Assembly (NCBI GenBank): GCA_002377855.1 | Contig: DFQQ01000030.1 | Span: forward strand, 1 to 64,000 | Direction of reading: 5' to 3' | Source: Acidovorax delafieldii | GTDB lineage: Bacteria; Pseudomonadota; Gammaproteobacteria; Burkholderiales; Burkholderiaceae_C | DNA: 64,000 nt | Part shown: piece by piece, positions 50,327-59,178 of the stretch | Numbering within the stretch: position 1 is the first letter of the stretch | Layout of the letters: the number at the start of each line of letters is the position of its first letter | The notes under the pieces: model-generated | What the model saw: the letters and a program-made list of their open reading frames with translations, nothing else | The model's database searches: none | Told to the model about the DNA's origin: nothing | Made by a program: the position numbers and the translations under genes

Positions 50327-50880
50327 CGCAGGGTTTCTCCGTGCATTTCCCAGTCGTATTCAAAACGGTCGGCGTAGTGCAGCAGCCAGTCGACCACTTG
50401 CGCGGGGGCATTCAGGTCCAGCAAGGGCAGCTGCGTCGGCTCTGGCAGCTGCGCCGGTGCATCGGTCGCCACCGCCACCACGAAGTCATCCTCCGGGTAA
50501 CGCACGGGCTTGGCGGCCTTGCCGGGCTCTGGGGCGCGCCACACCTCGATCTTGAGCAGGTCGCTTTCCTTGAACCCTTCCACCAGCACCCAGTCCACGC
50601 CCTGGTACAGCTCGGCCAGCAAGTGGTGCACGCTGAGCACGGCGGGCTGTTCAAACTCGCGCACCAGCATCAGGCGCTTGTCCGAAGCCGCCACCACTTC
50701 GAAGGCGCCAGCCTCGCGGTGGCGGTACGTGTCCTTGCCCGGGTGGTCCACATCAAAGCTGTGGTGCGCGTGCTTGACCACCGAAACACGCAGGCCGCGC
50801 AGGCGCAGTTCGGGAATCAACTGCTCGACCAGTGTGGTCTTGCCGCTGCCGGAAAACCCGGCAAAGCCTACAACCTTCAT
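50323..50880 (-). CDS. mobB: MobB, molybdopterin-guanine dinucleotide biosynthesis accessory GTPase
   Basis: A 185-residue GTP-binding protein with P-loop GFSGSGKTTL near the N-terminus, the KHAHHSFDVDHPGKDTYRHR segment and the VLVEGFKES motif. MobB supports MobA in making the guanine dinucleotide form of the molybdenum cofactor. It is first of a mobB-moeA-moaD operon with four-base overlaps, and 225 bases downstream of thrC. Confidence 0.93.
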   Translation of the reverse strand: MKVVGFAGFSGSGKTTLVEQLIPELRLRGLRVSVVKHAHHSFDVDHPGKDTYRHREAGAFEVVAASDKRLMLVREFEQPAVLSVHHLLAELYQGVDWVLVEGFKESDLLKIEVWRAPEPGKAAKPVRYPEDDFVVAVATDAPAQLPEPTQLPLLDLNAPAQVVDWLLHYADRFEYDWEMHGETLR

Positions 50881-50944
50881 CCAATGCTCCTTGGTTGGGG
50901 CCTGCCCTCACGTTGCTGGTGCAACCACGGCGAGAGCACACCCC

Positions 50945-51004
50945 GCTATGCTATTTATAGCTGCCAGCGCTTATTCGACAAGCGCCAGGGGCATTTTTAG
51001 CTTG
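50945..51004. repeat. Dispersed palindromic repeat between thrC and mobB
   Basis: GCTATGCTATTTATAGCTGC, then CAGCGCTT-N7-AAGCGCCAG and a T-rich tail: one of the two most complete copies, showing both the flanking GCTAT/ATAGC stem and the AGCGCTT/AAGCGC core stem. Confidence 0.7.
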
Positions 51005-51105
51005 ATATTTCTCGCGCACGTCACGCTCAGGGTTTGGCGTCTTTAGGCCCTGCGCAGTGCACACGTCAGGCCGCGCTTGCGGCCGCCAGCTGTGCACCAA
51101 GCACC

Positions 51106-52551
51106 TCATCCCAAAACGGCTGGCGCGCAGTGGCGTTCGATGTATGCCTTGACCAGGGCCACGTCCGCGGGCATCACCTGCACGCGCTTGGGCAGGTCTT
51201 CAATGCCATCAAACTTGGCGGGCCGCTCAGGGGCGTGGCCCAGCGCCTCGACGATGGTTTCCGCAAACTTGATGGGCAGCGCCGTCTCCAGCACGATCAT
51301 CGGTACGTCAGGGTTCCGGTGGTACTCCAGCGCCACCTTCACGCCGTCCGCCGTGTGGGTATCAATAGTGACACCGTGGCGCTGGTAGTTGTCACGGATG
51401 GTGGCCAGGCGTTCTGCATGGGTGCTTTTGCCGCTGACAAAACCGTACTTGGCGGCGGCATCGGCAAACCGGGGGTCACGGCTCAGGTCGAACTGGCCTG
51501 ACTGGGACAGTGCATCACCAAAGAGCGCCCGGGTCTGTGCGCCATCGCGGCCCAGCAGGTCGAACACAAAGCGCTCGAAGTTGCTGGCCTTGCTGATGTC
51601 CATGGAGGGGCTCGACGTCTCGTGCGTGTCGGCGCTGCCCCGCACGCGGTACACGCCCGTGCGAAAGAACTCGTCGAGCACGTCGTTCTCGTTGGTCGCG
51701 ACCACCAGCTGGTCGATGGGCAGGCCCATCATGCGTGCCACATGGCCGGCACACACGTTGCCGAAGTTGCCCGAGGGCACGGTGAAGCTGACCTTCTGGT
51801 CGTTGGTTTCGGTGGCCTGGATGTACCCGGCAAAGTAGTACACCACCTGCGCCAGCAGGCGCGCCCAGTTGATGGAGTTGACGGTGCCGATCTTGTACTT
51901 GCGCTTGAACTCGAGGTCGTTGCTCACGGCCTTGACGATGTCCTGGCAGTCATCGAACACGCCTTCGATGGCGATGTTGTGGATGTTGGCGTCCTGCAGG
52001 CTGAACATCTGCGCCTGCTGGAAGGCACTCATGCGGCCATGCGGGCTGGTCATGAAGACGCGCACGCCCTCCTTGCCGCGCATGGCGTATTCAGCCGCGC
52101 TGCCGGTGTCGCCGCTGGTGGCACCCAGGATGTTGAGCTGCTCGCCACGGCGCTTGAGTTCGTACTCGAACAGGTTGCCCAAGAGCTGCATGGCCATGTC
52201 CTTGAAGGCCAGCGTGGGGCCGTTGGACAGGGCTTCGAGCCACAGCCCGTCTTCCAGGTGGCGCAGGGGCACGATCTCGCCGGTGCCGAACACTTCGGCG
52301 GTGTACGTCTTGGCGCACAGGGCTTTCAGGTCGGCCGGCGGAATGTCGTCGATGTACAGCGAGAGGATCTGGAAGGCCAGCTCGGCGTAGCCCTGCTCGT
52401 GGTAGGCCTTGCGCAGGCGCGTGAGCATGGCGTCGTTCACCTGCGGGTAGTGCTCGGGCAGGTACAGACCGCCATCGGGGGCCAGGCCTTCGAGCAGGAT
52501 GTCGCAGAACTGTTTGCGGTCTGCATGGCCGCGGGTGCTGAGGTATTTCAT
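51106..52551 (-). CDS. thrC: Threonine synthase
   Basis: A PLP enzyme of 481 residues that converts O-phosphohomoserine to threonine, of the longer gammaproteobacterial/fungal type. The start MKYLSTRGHADRKQFCDILL, the PLP lysine in GPTLAFKDMAMQ (Lys117) and the phosphate-binding GDTGSAAEYA loop are clear. The ATG at 52551 is the family start; upstream codons of the open frame do not match. It is last in alaA-hom-small membrane protein-thrC, 22 bases after its neighbour. Confidence 0.95.
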   Translation of the reverse strand: MKYLSTRGHADRKQFCDILLEGLAPDGGLYLPEHYPQVNDAMLTRLRKAYHEQGYAELAFQILSLYIDDIPPADLKALCAKTYTAEVFGTGEIVPLRHLEDGLWLEALSNGPTLAFKDMAMQLLGNLFEYELKRRGEQLNILGATSGDTGSAAEYAMRGKEGVRVFMTSPHGRMSAFQQAQMFSLQDANIHNIAIEGVFDDCQDIVKAVSNDLEFKRKYKIGTVNSINWARLLAQVVYYFAGYIQATETNDQKVSFTVPSGNFGNVCAGHVARMMGLPIDQLVVATNENDVLDEFFRTGVYRVRGSADTHETSSPSMDISKASNFERFVFDLLGRDGAQTRALFGDALSQSGQFDLSRDPRFADAAAKYGFVSGKSTHAERLATIRDNYQRHGVTIDTHTADGVKVALEYHRNPDVPMIVLETALPIKFAETIVEALGHAPERPAKFDGIEDLPKRVQVMPADVALVKAYIERHCAPAVLG

Positions 52552-52573
52552 GAAGGTGTCCCGTCTGTGTGGT

Positions 52574-52888
52574 TCAAAGACTGATGCCGTACACGCGGAT
52601 ATCAATGTAAAGACGCGATGCGATCAGCACCGTGAAGCCGCCAATCAGGACCAGCCAGTGCAGTGGCCGATCCTCGTAATTATCGGTGCGGTCAAGCAAC
52701 GCGAAGTAACCCCACGCCGCGAAGAAGCTCGCCACCCCGTTGCCCAGGGCATGCGCGCGCGGCATGGAGCCCAGCAGCGCCAACCCCACCATCAGGCCGA
52801 ACCAGAAGGCCAGGTGCCAGCGCGGCAGCTCGACCAGCGACAGCTTGAGCAAAGCCACCAGCGTGAGGACCGCGACAAGCGTAGGCAT
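52574..52888 (-). CDS. Small membrane protein of unknown function in the threonine operon
   Basis: A 104-residue protein with about four hydrophobic spans (LVAVLTLVALLKLSLV, FWFGLMVGLALLG, VASFFAAWGYFALL and LHWLVLIGGFTVLIASRLY) and a short RAHALGNG loop. Start and stop lie 41 bases after hom and 22 before thrC, so it is co-transcribed. I do not recognise a named family; a transport or regulatory role in aspartate-family amino acid metabolism is only suggested by position. Confidence 0.7.
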   Translation of the reverse strand: MPTLVAVLTLVALLKLSLVELPRWHLAFWFGLMVGLALLGSMPRAHALGNGVASFFAAWGYFALLDRTDNYEDRPLHWLVLIGGFTVLIASRLYIDIRVYGISL

Positions 52889-52929
52889 GGGGGCGCAGCA
52901 GCATGGCGTGGTTCAACGTTGCGCGCGGC

Positions 52930-54264
52930 TCAGTTGAGCTCTTCCTTGCGAATGCGGGTGATGGGTGCGAGCACAGTGGGCAAGGCCTGCATCTGGGCAA
53001 TCACCGCATCCATCGTGCCTTCGCGCGTGTCGTGCGTGAGGATGATGAGGTCGGTCTGCGTGGAGCCCTCACCGCCCACCTCGTCCGCCTCGCGCTGCAG
53101 CACGGCGTCGATGCTGATGCCGGCCTCGGCGAGCAAGCCGGTCACCTTGGCCAGCACACCGGCCTGATCGGCCACGCGCAGGCGCAGGTAGTAGCTGGTC
53201 ACCACTTCGCTCATGGGCAACACAGGCAGTGCGCCCATGGCATCGGTCAGCGTATGGGGCTGGAAGGCCAGGTGCGGCACGCGGTGTTCAGGGTCGGCGG
53301 TGTGCAGGCGGGCAATGTCCACCAGGTCGGCGATCACGGCGCTGGCGGTGGGCTCAGAGCCCGCGCCCTTGCCGTAGTACAGCGTGGTGCCCACGGCGTC
53401 GCCCTGCACCACCACCGCGTTCATCGCGCCTTCCACGTTGGCAATCAGGCGTTTGGTGGGCACCAGGCTGGGGTGCACGCGCAGTTCCACACCCTTCTCG
53501 GCACGCTTGGTGATGCCCAGCAGCTTGATGCGGTAGCCCAGCTGCTCGGCGTATTTGATGTCCGCCGCGCCCAGCTTGGTGATGCCTTCCACGTACGCCT
53601 TGTCAAACTGCACCGGAATGCCGAAGGCGATGGCCGACATGATCGTGGCCTTGTGGGCGGCATCGACCCCTTCGATATCAAAGGTGGGATCAGCTTCGGC
53701 ATAGCCCAGGCGTTGCGCTTCCTTCAGCACCACGTCAAAGTCCAGGCCCTTGTCGCGCATCTCGGACAGGATGAAATTGGTAGTGCCGTTGATGATGCCG
53801 GCGATCCACTGGATACGGTTGGCTGTGAGGCCCTCGCGCAGCGCCTTGATGATCGGGATGCCACCGGCCACGGCCGCTTCAAACGCCACCATGACGCCCT
53901 TGGCCGATGCGGCAGCAAAGATCTCGGTGCCGTGCACGGCCAGCAGCGCCTTGTTGGCGGTCACGACGTGCTTGCCGGCGGCAATCGCTTCAAGCACCAG
54001 GGCCTTGGCCACGCCGTAGCCGCCAATCAGCTCAATCACGATGTCGATGTCGGGGTTGGCAATGATGGCGCGGGCGTCGTTGACCACCTGCACACGGGGC
54101 CCGACGACGCTCTTGGCGCGTTCCACGTCCAGGTCGGCCACCATGGCAATCTCGATGCCACGGCCTGCACGGCGGCTGATTTCGTCCTGGTTGCGTTGCA
54201 ACACGTTGAACACGCCGCTGCCGACGGTGCCGATGCCTAGCAGGCCTACTTGGATGGGTTTCAT
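52930..54264 (-). CDS. hom: Homoserine dehydrogenase
   Basis: A 444-residue enzyme that reduces aspartate semialdehyde to homoserine. NAD(P)-binding GLLGIGTVGSGV at the N-terminus, catalytic-domain segments TANKALLAVHG, GIPIIKALREGL and FILSEM, and a C-terminal ACT domain (YYLRLRVADQAGVLAKVTG) that allows feedback by threonine. I start at the ATG at 54264 (MKPIQVGLLG), six codons into the open frame. It follows alaA by 95 bases that contain a palindromic repeat. Confidence 0.96.
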   Translation of the reverse strand: MKPIQVGLLGIGTVGSGVFNVLQRNQDEISRRAGRGIEIAMVADLDVERAKSVVGPRVQVVNDARAIIANPDIDIVIELIGGYGVAKALVLEAIAAGKHVVTANKALLAVHGTEIFAAASAKGVMVAFEAAVAGGIPIIKALREGLTANRIQWIAGIINGTTNFILSEMRDKGLDFDVVLKEAQRLGYAEADPTFDIEGVDAAHKATIMSAIAFGIPVQFDKAYVEGITKLGAADIKYAEQLGYRIKLLGITKRAEKGVELRVHPSLVPTKRLIANVEGAMNAVVVQGDAVGTTLYYGKGAGSEPTASAVIADLVDIARLHTADPEHRVPHLAFQPHTLTDAMGALPVLPMSEVVTSYYLRLRVADQAGVLAKVTGLLAEAGISIDAVLQREADEVGGEGSTQTDLIILTHDTREGTMDAVIAQMQALPTVLAPITRIRKEELN

Positions 54265-54294
54265 GGGATATTTACCAGTCAAAATGGGCTCTGG

Positions 54295-54330
54295 GCCTTA
54301 TTCAGAAAGCGCCAGCAGCTATGAAAAAGC
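54295..54330. repeat. Dispersed palindromic repeat between alaA and hom
   Basis: TTCAGAAAGCGCCAGCAGCT-ATG followed by AAAAAGC: the right half of the repeat family, located upstream of hom. Confidence 0.55.
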
Positions 54331-54359
54331 GAGTGCTCGACGCGGCGTGGCGGCGGAGA

Positions 54360-55595
54360 TCAGGCCGCCGCTGTCTGCACGCGTTTGCGGTACTGCTCCA
54401 GAAAACGCGCCACGCGGCCAATGGCTTCACGCAAGTCGTCCTCATGGGGCAGGAACACGATACGGAAGTGGTCTGGCGCGCCCCAGTTGAAGCCCGTGCC
54501 TTGCACCAGCATGACCTTGGTCTCTTGCAACAGCTCCAGAAAGAACTGCTGATCGTCCTTGATGGGGTACACAGCAGGGTCCAGACGCGGGAACATGTAC
54601 AGCGCAGCACGCGGCTTCACGCAGCTCACACCGGGGATCGCAGTGATCAGCTCATAGGCCAGGTCGCGCTGCTTGCGCAGGCGCCCCCCTTCGCACACCA
54701 GATCATTGATGCTCTGGTAACCACCCAGCGCGGTCTGGATGGCCCATTGCCCCGGAACGTTGGCACACAGGCGCATGTTCGAGAGCATGTTCAAGCCGTC
54801 GATGTAGTCGCGCGCAGGCTTTTTGTCGCCCGACACCACAAGCCAGCCCGCGCGGTAGCCGCAAGAGCGATAGCTTTTTGACAACGAGTTGAAAGTGAGC
54901 GTGAGCACGTCTTCACTGAGCGAGCCCAGCGCCGTGTGCTTGACGCCGTCGTACAGCACCTTGTCGTAGACCTCATCGGCAAAAATCACCAGGCCGTGCT
55001 CGCGCGCAATCGCCAGAATGCCCCTGAGCAACTCTTCCGAATACAGAGCACCGGTGGGATTGTTGGGGTTGATGACTACGATGCCCTTCGTGCGCGGCGT
55101 GACCTTGGAGCGGATGTCGTTCAGGTCTGGCATCCATCCATTGCCCTCATCGCACAGGTAATGCACCGGTGTGCCGCCCGACAGGCTGGCGGCTGCTGTC
55201 CAGAGGGGATAGTCTGGCGATGGGAGCAGCAGTTCGTCGCCGTTGTCCAGCAGGGCATTGGTGGCCATCACGATGAGCTCACTGGCGCCATTGCCCAGGT
55301 AGATATCGTCCAGCGTGACGCCCTTGATACCCTGCTTCTGGGTCTCGTGCATCACCGCCTTGCGAGCGGCGAAGATGCCCTTGCTATCCGAGTAGCCTGC
55401 CGAGTTGGGCAGGTTGCGGATCATGTCCTGCTGGATTTCCTCGGGCGCATCAAACCCGAATACCGCCAGGTTGCCAATGTTCAGCTTGATGATCTTGTGA
55501 CCGTCTTCTTCCATCTGCTTGGCCGCATCCATGATCGGCCCCCGGATGTCATAGCAAACATTGGCAAGCTTGGCGGATTTGTGAACGGTTTTCAT
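54360..55595 (-). CDS. alaA: AlaA-type alanine aminotransferase
   Basis: A 411-residue fold-type I PLP transaminase that makes alanine from pyruvate and glutamate. It follows E. coli AlaA closely: SAKLANVCYDIRGPIMDAAK, LLLPSPDYPLWTAAASLSGG, INPNNPTGALYS, FADEVYDKVLYDG, and the PLP lysine in NSLSKSYRSCGYRAGW. The ATG at 55595 fits the family start; the upstream fourteen codons of the frame do not match. In many betaproteobacteria this gene heads a unit with hom and thrC, as here. Confidence 0.9.
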   Translation of the reverse strand: MKTVHKSAKLANVCYDIRGPIMDAAKQMEEDGHKIIKLNIGNLAVFGFDAPEEIQQDMIRNLPNSAGYSDSKGIFAARKAVMHETQKQGIKGVTLDDIYLGNGASELIVMATNALLDNGDELLLPSPDYPLWTAAASLSGGTPVHYLCDEGNGWMPDLNDIRSKVTPRTKGIVVINPNNPTGALYSEELLRGILAIAREHGLVIFADEVYDKVLYDGVKHTALGSLSEDVLTLTFNSLSKSYRSCGYRAGWLVVSGDKKPARDYIDGLNMLSNMRLCANVPGQWAIQTALGGYQSINDLVCEGGRLRKQRDLAYELITAIPGVSCVKPRAALYMFPRLDPAVYPIKDDQQFFLELLQETKVMLVQGTGFNWGAPDHFRIVFLPHEDDLREAIGRVARFLEQYRKRVQTAAA

Positions 55596-55742
55596 GGCGG
55601 GCGGAAATGGCGTGGGGACAAAGGCCAACCCAGGCACAGGGTGCCTTGGCGAAACCTATAATTTGACCACAGTTCAGCCGCACCGATTCGCCTTGGCGCC
55701 AAGCCTGCAGCGGTTCTGGCCTTCGTCTAATTCGGACACGTC

Positions 55743-56120
55743 ATGAAATTCCAACCCGACCGTTCCAGTGCCCAGACTATCCACGGCTATGGCCCGGGCT
55801 GGATCGGCGTGGATGGCGAAAAACACACGCAAAGTCTGATCGTGGGATCTAGCGGATTGCTGCAAACGTGGGACTGCGCACGCTTTGAAGACCTGACGCC
55901 AGCGCATTTCGAGCAATTGGCCAGCCTTGACACTGAACTGATCATTTTCGGTAGCGGCAATCGCAACCGCTTCCCCAACCCGGCGTGGCTGCAGCCGTTG
56001 ATGGCCAAGCGGATCGGGCTGGAGACGATGGACACTGCCGCCGCATGCCGCACCTACAACATTCTGTCGGGCGAGGGCCGCAATGTCGTGGCCGCACTCC
56101 TTCTTGAACCTGGCGCTTGA
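55743..56120 (+). CDS. Mth938-like (DUF498) protein
   Basis: A 125-residue protein of the Mth938/NDUFAF3 family. Typical pieces are SLIVGSSGLLQTWDCARFED, ELIIFGSGNRNRFPNPAWLQ-P and MDTAAACRTYNILSGEGRNV followed by AALLLEPG. The mitochondrial relative assists complex I assembly; bacterial members are uncharacterised. It is divergent from alaA and 209 bases ahead of bcp, which has its own promoter. Confidence 0.88.
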   Translation: MKFQPDRSSAQTIHGYGPGWIGVDGEKHTQSLIVGSSGLLQTWDCARFEDLTPAHFEQLASLDTELIIFGSGNRNRFPNPAWLQPLMAKRIGLETMDTAAACRTYNILSGEGRNVVAALLLEPGA

Positions 56121-56175
56121 GTCGAGACGCGGTGCATTCGAAACGGCCTACACCAGATGTGATTTGTAAGCGTAC

Positions 56176-56195
56176 GTATGTAATCATGTACATAC
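56176..56195. promoter_or_regulatory. Inverted repeat upstream of the bcp promoter
   Basis: GTATGTA-N6-TACATAC is a perfect 7-bp-arm palindrome in an AT-rich patch 15 bases upstream of the bcp -35 element. A transcription factor site (TetR-like or redox regulator) is plausible; the regulator is unknown. Confidence 0.4.
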
Positions 56196-56210
56196 ATACA
56201 GGCTTCGCAT

Positions 56211-56239
56211 TTGGTCCTGTAGCATTTTCGGAGTAAAAT
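56211..56239 (+). promoter_or_regulatory. Sigma-70-type promoter for bcp
   Basis: TTGGTC, 17-base spacer, TAAAAT. Both boxes are close to consensus and the spacer is optimal; the gene start is 91 bases downstream. Confidence 0.5.
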
Positions 56240-56329
56240 CACCGGTTGCGGTCGGGGGCACCACCAAAAACAATAACACACCTGCTCCCCCGGCTTATCA
56301 ACGACTACATCCTGAGAGATTGAAGTGAT

Positions 56330-56815
56330 ATGGCGATCGTTGTCAACAAACCCCTCCCTGAATTTGAAGCCAACGCGACCGGCGGGATCAAGGTCTCCAA
56401 CACCTCCCACACGGGCCAGATTCTGATTCTGTACTTCTATCCCAAGGACAACACGCCGGGCTGCACCACAGAAGCCATGCAGTTCCGCGACAAGTACAAG
56501 GATTTCGCCAAGGCTGGCGCAGCTGTATTTGGCGTGTCCCGTGACAACATGAAATCGCACGACGATTTCAAGGAAAAGCTGGAACTGCCTTTTGAATTGA
56601 TCGCAGACACAGAAGAAAAAATGTGTCACATGTTTGGCGTGGTCAAGAACAAGATCATGTACGGCAAGAAGGTCAAGGGCATTGAGCGCAGCACGTTTCT
56701 CATCGGGCCTGACGGCCTGCTGATGCAAGAGTGGCGCGGCCTGAAGGTACCTGGCCATGTGGACGAAGTCCTCAAGGCGGTCAAATCCATCAAGGCACTC
56801 AAGAAGGCCGCCTGA
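56330..56815 (+). CDS. bcp: Bcp/PrxQ-type thioredoxin-dependent peroxiredoxin
   Basis: A 161-residue peroxiredoxin that reduces hydrogen peroxide and organic peroxides. The peroxidatic Cys45 lies in PKDNTPGCTTEAMQFRD. The resolving Cys found five residues later in E. coli Bcp is Met50 here; another Cys at 99 (KMCHMFGV) could resolve as in some PrxQ types, or the enzyme is of the 1-Cys kind. It has its own promoter and terminator. Confidence 0.93.
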   Translation: MAIVVNKPLPEFEANATGGIKVSNTSHTGQILILYFYPKDNTPGCTTEAMQFRDKYKDFAKAGAAVFGVSRDNMKSHDDFKEKLELPFELIADTEEKMCHMFGVVKNKIMYGKKVKGIERSTFLIGPDGLLMQEWRGLKVPGHVDEVLKAVKSIKALKKAA

Positions 56816-56930
56816 GCCGGGACGCATTTGCAACATCTGCACAGAGCAGTGGCGCGCCAGGCGTGCCTTCACATGGAATGGGCATAATGGGTCGATGCCT
56901 TTGCACTCCGCAGCGACCTGCCCACCTTTC

Positions 56931-56961
56931 AAAAGCCGCCTCGGCCTCCAGGCGGCTTTTT
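56931..56961 (+). terminator. Intrinsic terminator after bcp
   Basis: AAAAGCCGCCT-N8-AGGCGGCTTTTT, symmetric A and T runs; it separates bcp from the PhoH gene. Confidence 0.9.
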
Positions 56962-56998
56962 GCTTTCTGAACACTTTTGCCTGAGGCTCTCACACACC

Positions 56999-58738
56999 AT
57001 GCCCCTGCCACCCGCCCCCAGCCGACGCGCCGCACTTCTTTCGCCCGAAGCCTACGACAACAAGGCAAAACCTGCTCGAGCCAGCACTGGTGCAGCCACC
57101 GCGGCGCCGGATTTGGAGGAAACGGTTGCTCAAGCGTCCAGCATCGCCAGCGCACCTGCACGCCGGCGCAGCGCCCGCACCGAAGGCTTGGCGCCCTCAG
57201 CCGCCGCAGTGACGCCAATCCAGGCCAGTCCAGCCGCCGAGGCCGCGCCTGCGGCCAGCCGCCGGACAACCGCCAAAAAGGCCACCAGCAGCCCGGCACC
57301 CGTCGCAAGCGCCAGCAAAAGCACCCCTCGCAGCAAAAAGACGCAGGGCCCTGCCAAGCTGTTCGTTCTCGACACCAATGTGTTGTTGCACGACCCGACA
57401 AGCTTGTTCCGGTTTGAGGAACACGACATCTTCTTGCCGATGATCGTGCTGGAGGAGCTGGATGCCCACAAGAAGGGCATGACCGAAGTGGCCCGCAACG
57501 GCCGCCAGACGAGCCGCACCCTCGACGCTTTGGCTGGCGTGGAGGGCGCCGACATCGGCCGCGGCCTGAAGCTCGACTCCACAGGCCAGCGTGCGGCAGG
57601 CGGCTGCCTGTACTTCCAGACCGCCCCCCTCGACTACAGTTTGCCGACGAGCCTGCCCCCTGGCAAAGCCGACAACCAGATTCTGGGTGTGGTGGCAGCC
57701 TTGACCAAGGAGCATGCGCCCCGCGAAGTGGTACTGGTCTCCAAAGACATCAATATGCGTGTCAAGGCACGCGCCCTGGGGCTGAACGCCGAGGATTACC
57801 AGAACGACAAAACGCTGGAAGACGGCGACCTGCTCTACGCCGGCGTGCTGGCACTGCCGCAAGACTTCTGGGCCAAGAGTGGCAAGAACGTCGAAAGCTG
57901 GCAAAGCGGCGCGCACACGTACTACCGCATTGGGGGGCCCATCGTGCCGCAGCTGATGATCAATCAGTTTGTGTACTTTGAAGCGCCCGGCGAACCCAGC
58001 CTGTTTGCCCGCGTGAGTGAAATCCGCGAAAAGACGGCGGTGCTGCAGACGCTCAAGGACTTCGGTTCGGCCAAGAATGCAGTGTGGGGCGTGACCACCC
58101 GCAATCGCGAGCAGAACTACGCCATGAACCTGCTCATGGACCCTGAAATCGACTTCGTGACGCTGACCGGGACTGCCGGCACGGGCAAGACCCTGCTGGC
58201 GCTGGCCGCAGGCCTGACCCAGGTGCTGGACGACCGCCGCTATACCGAAATCATCATGACCCGCGCTACCGTGAGCGTGGGCGAGGACATCGGCTTCCTG
58301 CCCGGCACCGAAGAAGAAAAGATGGGCCCCTGGATGGGCGCCCTGGACGACAACCTCGAGTTTTTGGCCAAGGGCGACGGCGGCAACGCTGGCGAATGGG
58401 GCCGCGCTGCCACCAACGAACTCATCAGGAGCCGCATCAAGATCAAGAGCATGAACTTCATGCGCGGCCGCACCTTCCTGAACAAGTACGTGATCATCGA
58501 CGAGGCGCAGAACCTGACGCCCAAGCAGATGAAGACCCTCATTACGCGGGCGGGCCCCGGCACCAAGATCATCTGCATGGGCAACCTGGCGCAGATCGAT
58601 ACGCCGTACCTCACCGAAGGCTCGTCGGGACTCACTTATGCGGTGGACCGCTTCAAGGGCTGGCCACACAGCGGCCACATCACATTGGCGCGCGGTGAGC
58701 GCTCCCGCCTGGCTGACTTTGCCAGCGAGGTACTTTGA
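56999..58738 (+). CDS. PIN-PhoH protein (PhoH2-type RNase/ATPase)
   Basis: A 579-residue fusion. Residues 1-115 are an Ala/Ser/Pro/Lys-rich low-complexity tail. A PIN nuclease domain begins at KLFVLDTNVLLHDP (about 120) with acidic residues in LEELD and later VSKDINMR. A PhoH ATPase follows with Walker A GTAGTGKT, VSVGEDIGFLPG, and Walker B YVIIDEAQNL. PhoH2 proteins unwind and cleave RNA; some pair with antitoxin-like partners. The long basic tail is unusual. The next gene starts two bases after the stop. Confidence 0.9.
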   Translation: MPLPPAPSRRAALLSPEAYDNKAKPARASTGAATAAPDLEETVAQASSIASAPARRRSARTEGLAPSAAAVTPIQASPAAEAAPAASRRTTAKKATSSPAPVASASKSTPRSKKTQGPAKLFVLDTNVLLHDPTSLFRFEEHDIFLPMIVLEELDAHKKGMTEVARNGRQTSRTLDALAGVEGADIGRGLKLDSTGQRAAGGCLYFQTAPLDYSLPTSLPPGKADNQILGVVAALTKEHAPREVVLVSKDINMRVKARALGLNAEDYQNDKTLEDGDLLYAGVLALPQDFWAKSGKNVESWQSGAHTYYRIGGPIVPQLMINQFVYFEAPGEPSLFARVSEIREKTAVLQTLKDFGSAKNAVWGVTTRNREQNYAMNLLMDPEIDFVTLTGTAGTGKTLLALAAGLTQVLDDRRYTEIIMTRATVSVGEDIGFLPGTEEEKMGPWMGALDDNLEFLAKGDGGNAGEWGRAATNELIRSRIKIKSMNFMRGRTFLNKYVIIDEAQNLTPKQMKTLITRAGPGTKIICMGNLAQIDTPYLTEGSSGLTYAVDRFKGWPHSGHITLARGERSRLADFASEVL

Positions 58739-58740
58739 CC

Positions 58741-59127
58741 ATGGTGGGCTGGGTCACTGCACTCAAGTTCGTACCGTGGGGCGATGTCATCGAGGCAACG
58801 CCTCAGATCCTGAGTGCCGCCAAGAAGCTGCTCGGAGCGACGCGCAAAGGAAAGGTCGATGCTTCGGCCGCAGGCTCCATCGCGGATAGCGCCGCTGAGC
58901 CTTCGTTGCCCACTGACGTACAGCTCCAGCGCCTGCGAGAGCGAGTGCTGCAACTGGAGCAGGAACAGCTCGACGGAGCGGCTCTCATCCAATCGCTGGC
59001 CCAGCAAAACGCGCAGGTGATACAGGCCGTGGAAGACCTGCGCCAGCGCAACCGCCGCCTGACGCTGGCCATCATGGCGCTGGCCGGCACCTGTGCGGGA
59101 TTGCTGGTGTGGGTGCTGAGCCAATAG
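58741..59127 (+). CDS. Coiled-coil, C-terminally membrane-anchored protein coupled to the PhoH gene
   Basis: A 128-residue protein. Order: a short amphipathic N-terminus (GWVTALKFVPWGDVIEATP), a lysine-rich stretch (AAKKLLGATRKGKVDASAAG), a long heptad-like coiled coil (about 58-103, LQRLRERVLQLEQEQLDGAA) and a C-terminal span (LTLAIMALAGTCAGLLVWVL). The start lies two bases after the PhoH stop, so the two are almost certainly translated together. I do not know the family; a membrane tether for the PIN-PhoH protein is one hypothesis. Confidence 0.7.
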   Translation: MVGWVTALKFVPWGDVIEATPQILSAAKKLLGATRKGKVDASAAGSIADSAAEPSLPTDVQLQRLRERVLQLEQEQLDGAALIQSLAQQNAQVIQAVEDLRQRNRRLTLAIMALAGTCAGLLVWVLSQ

Positions 59128-59178
59128 AAAAAGGCGGCAGCGGCTCATCGATACGCCGGGCAGAAGCCGCCCGTTTTT

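Noticed and set aside
52903..54240. A 445-codon open frame opposite hom
   Set aside because: Antisense shadow; composition (His/Gln/Val rich) and lack of a family resemblance; hom itself is clear.
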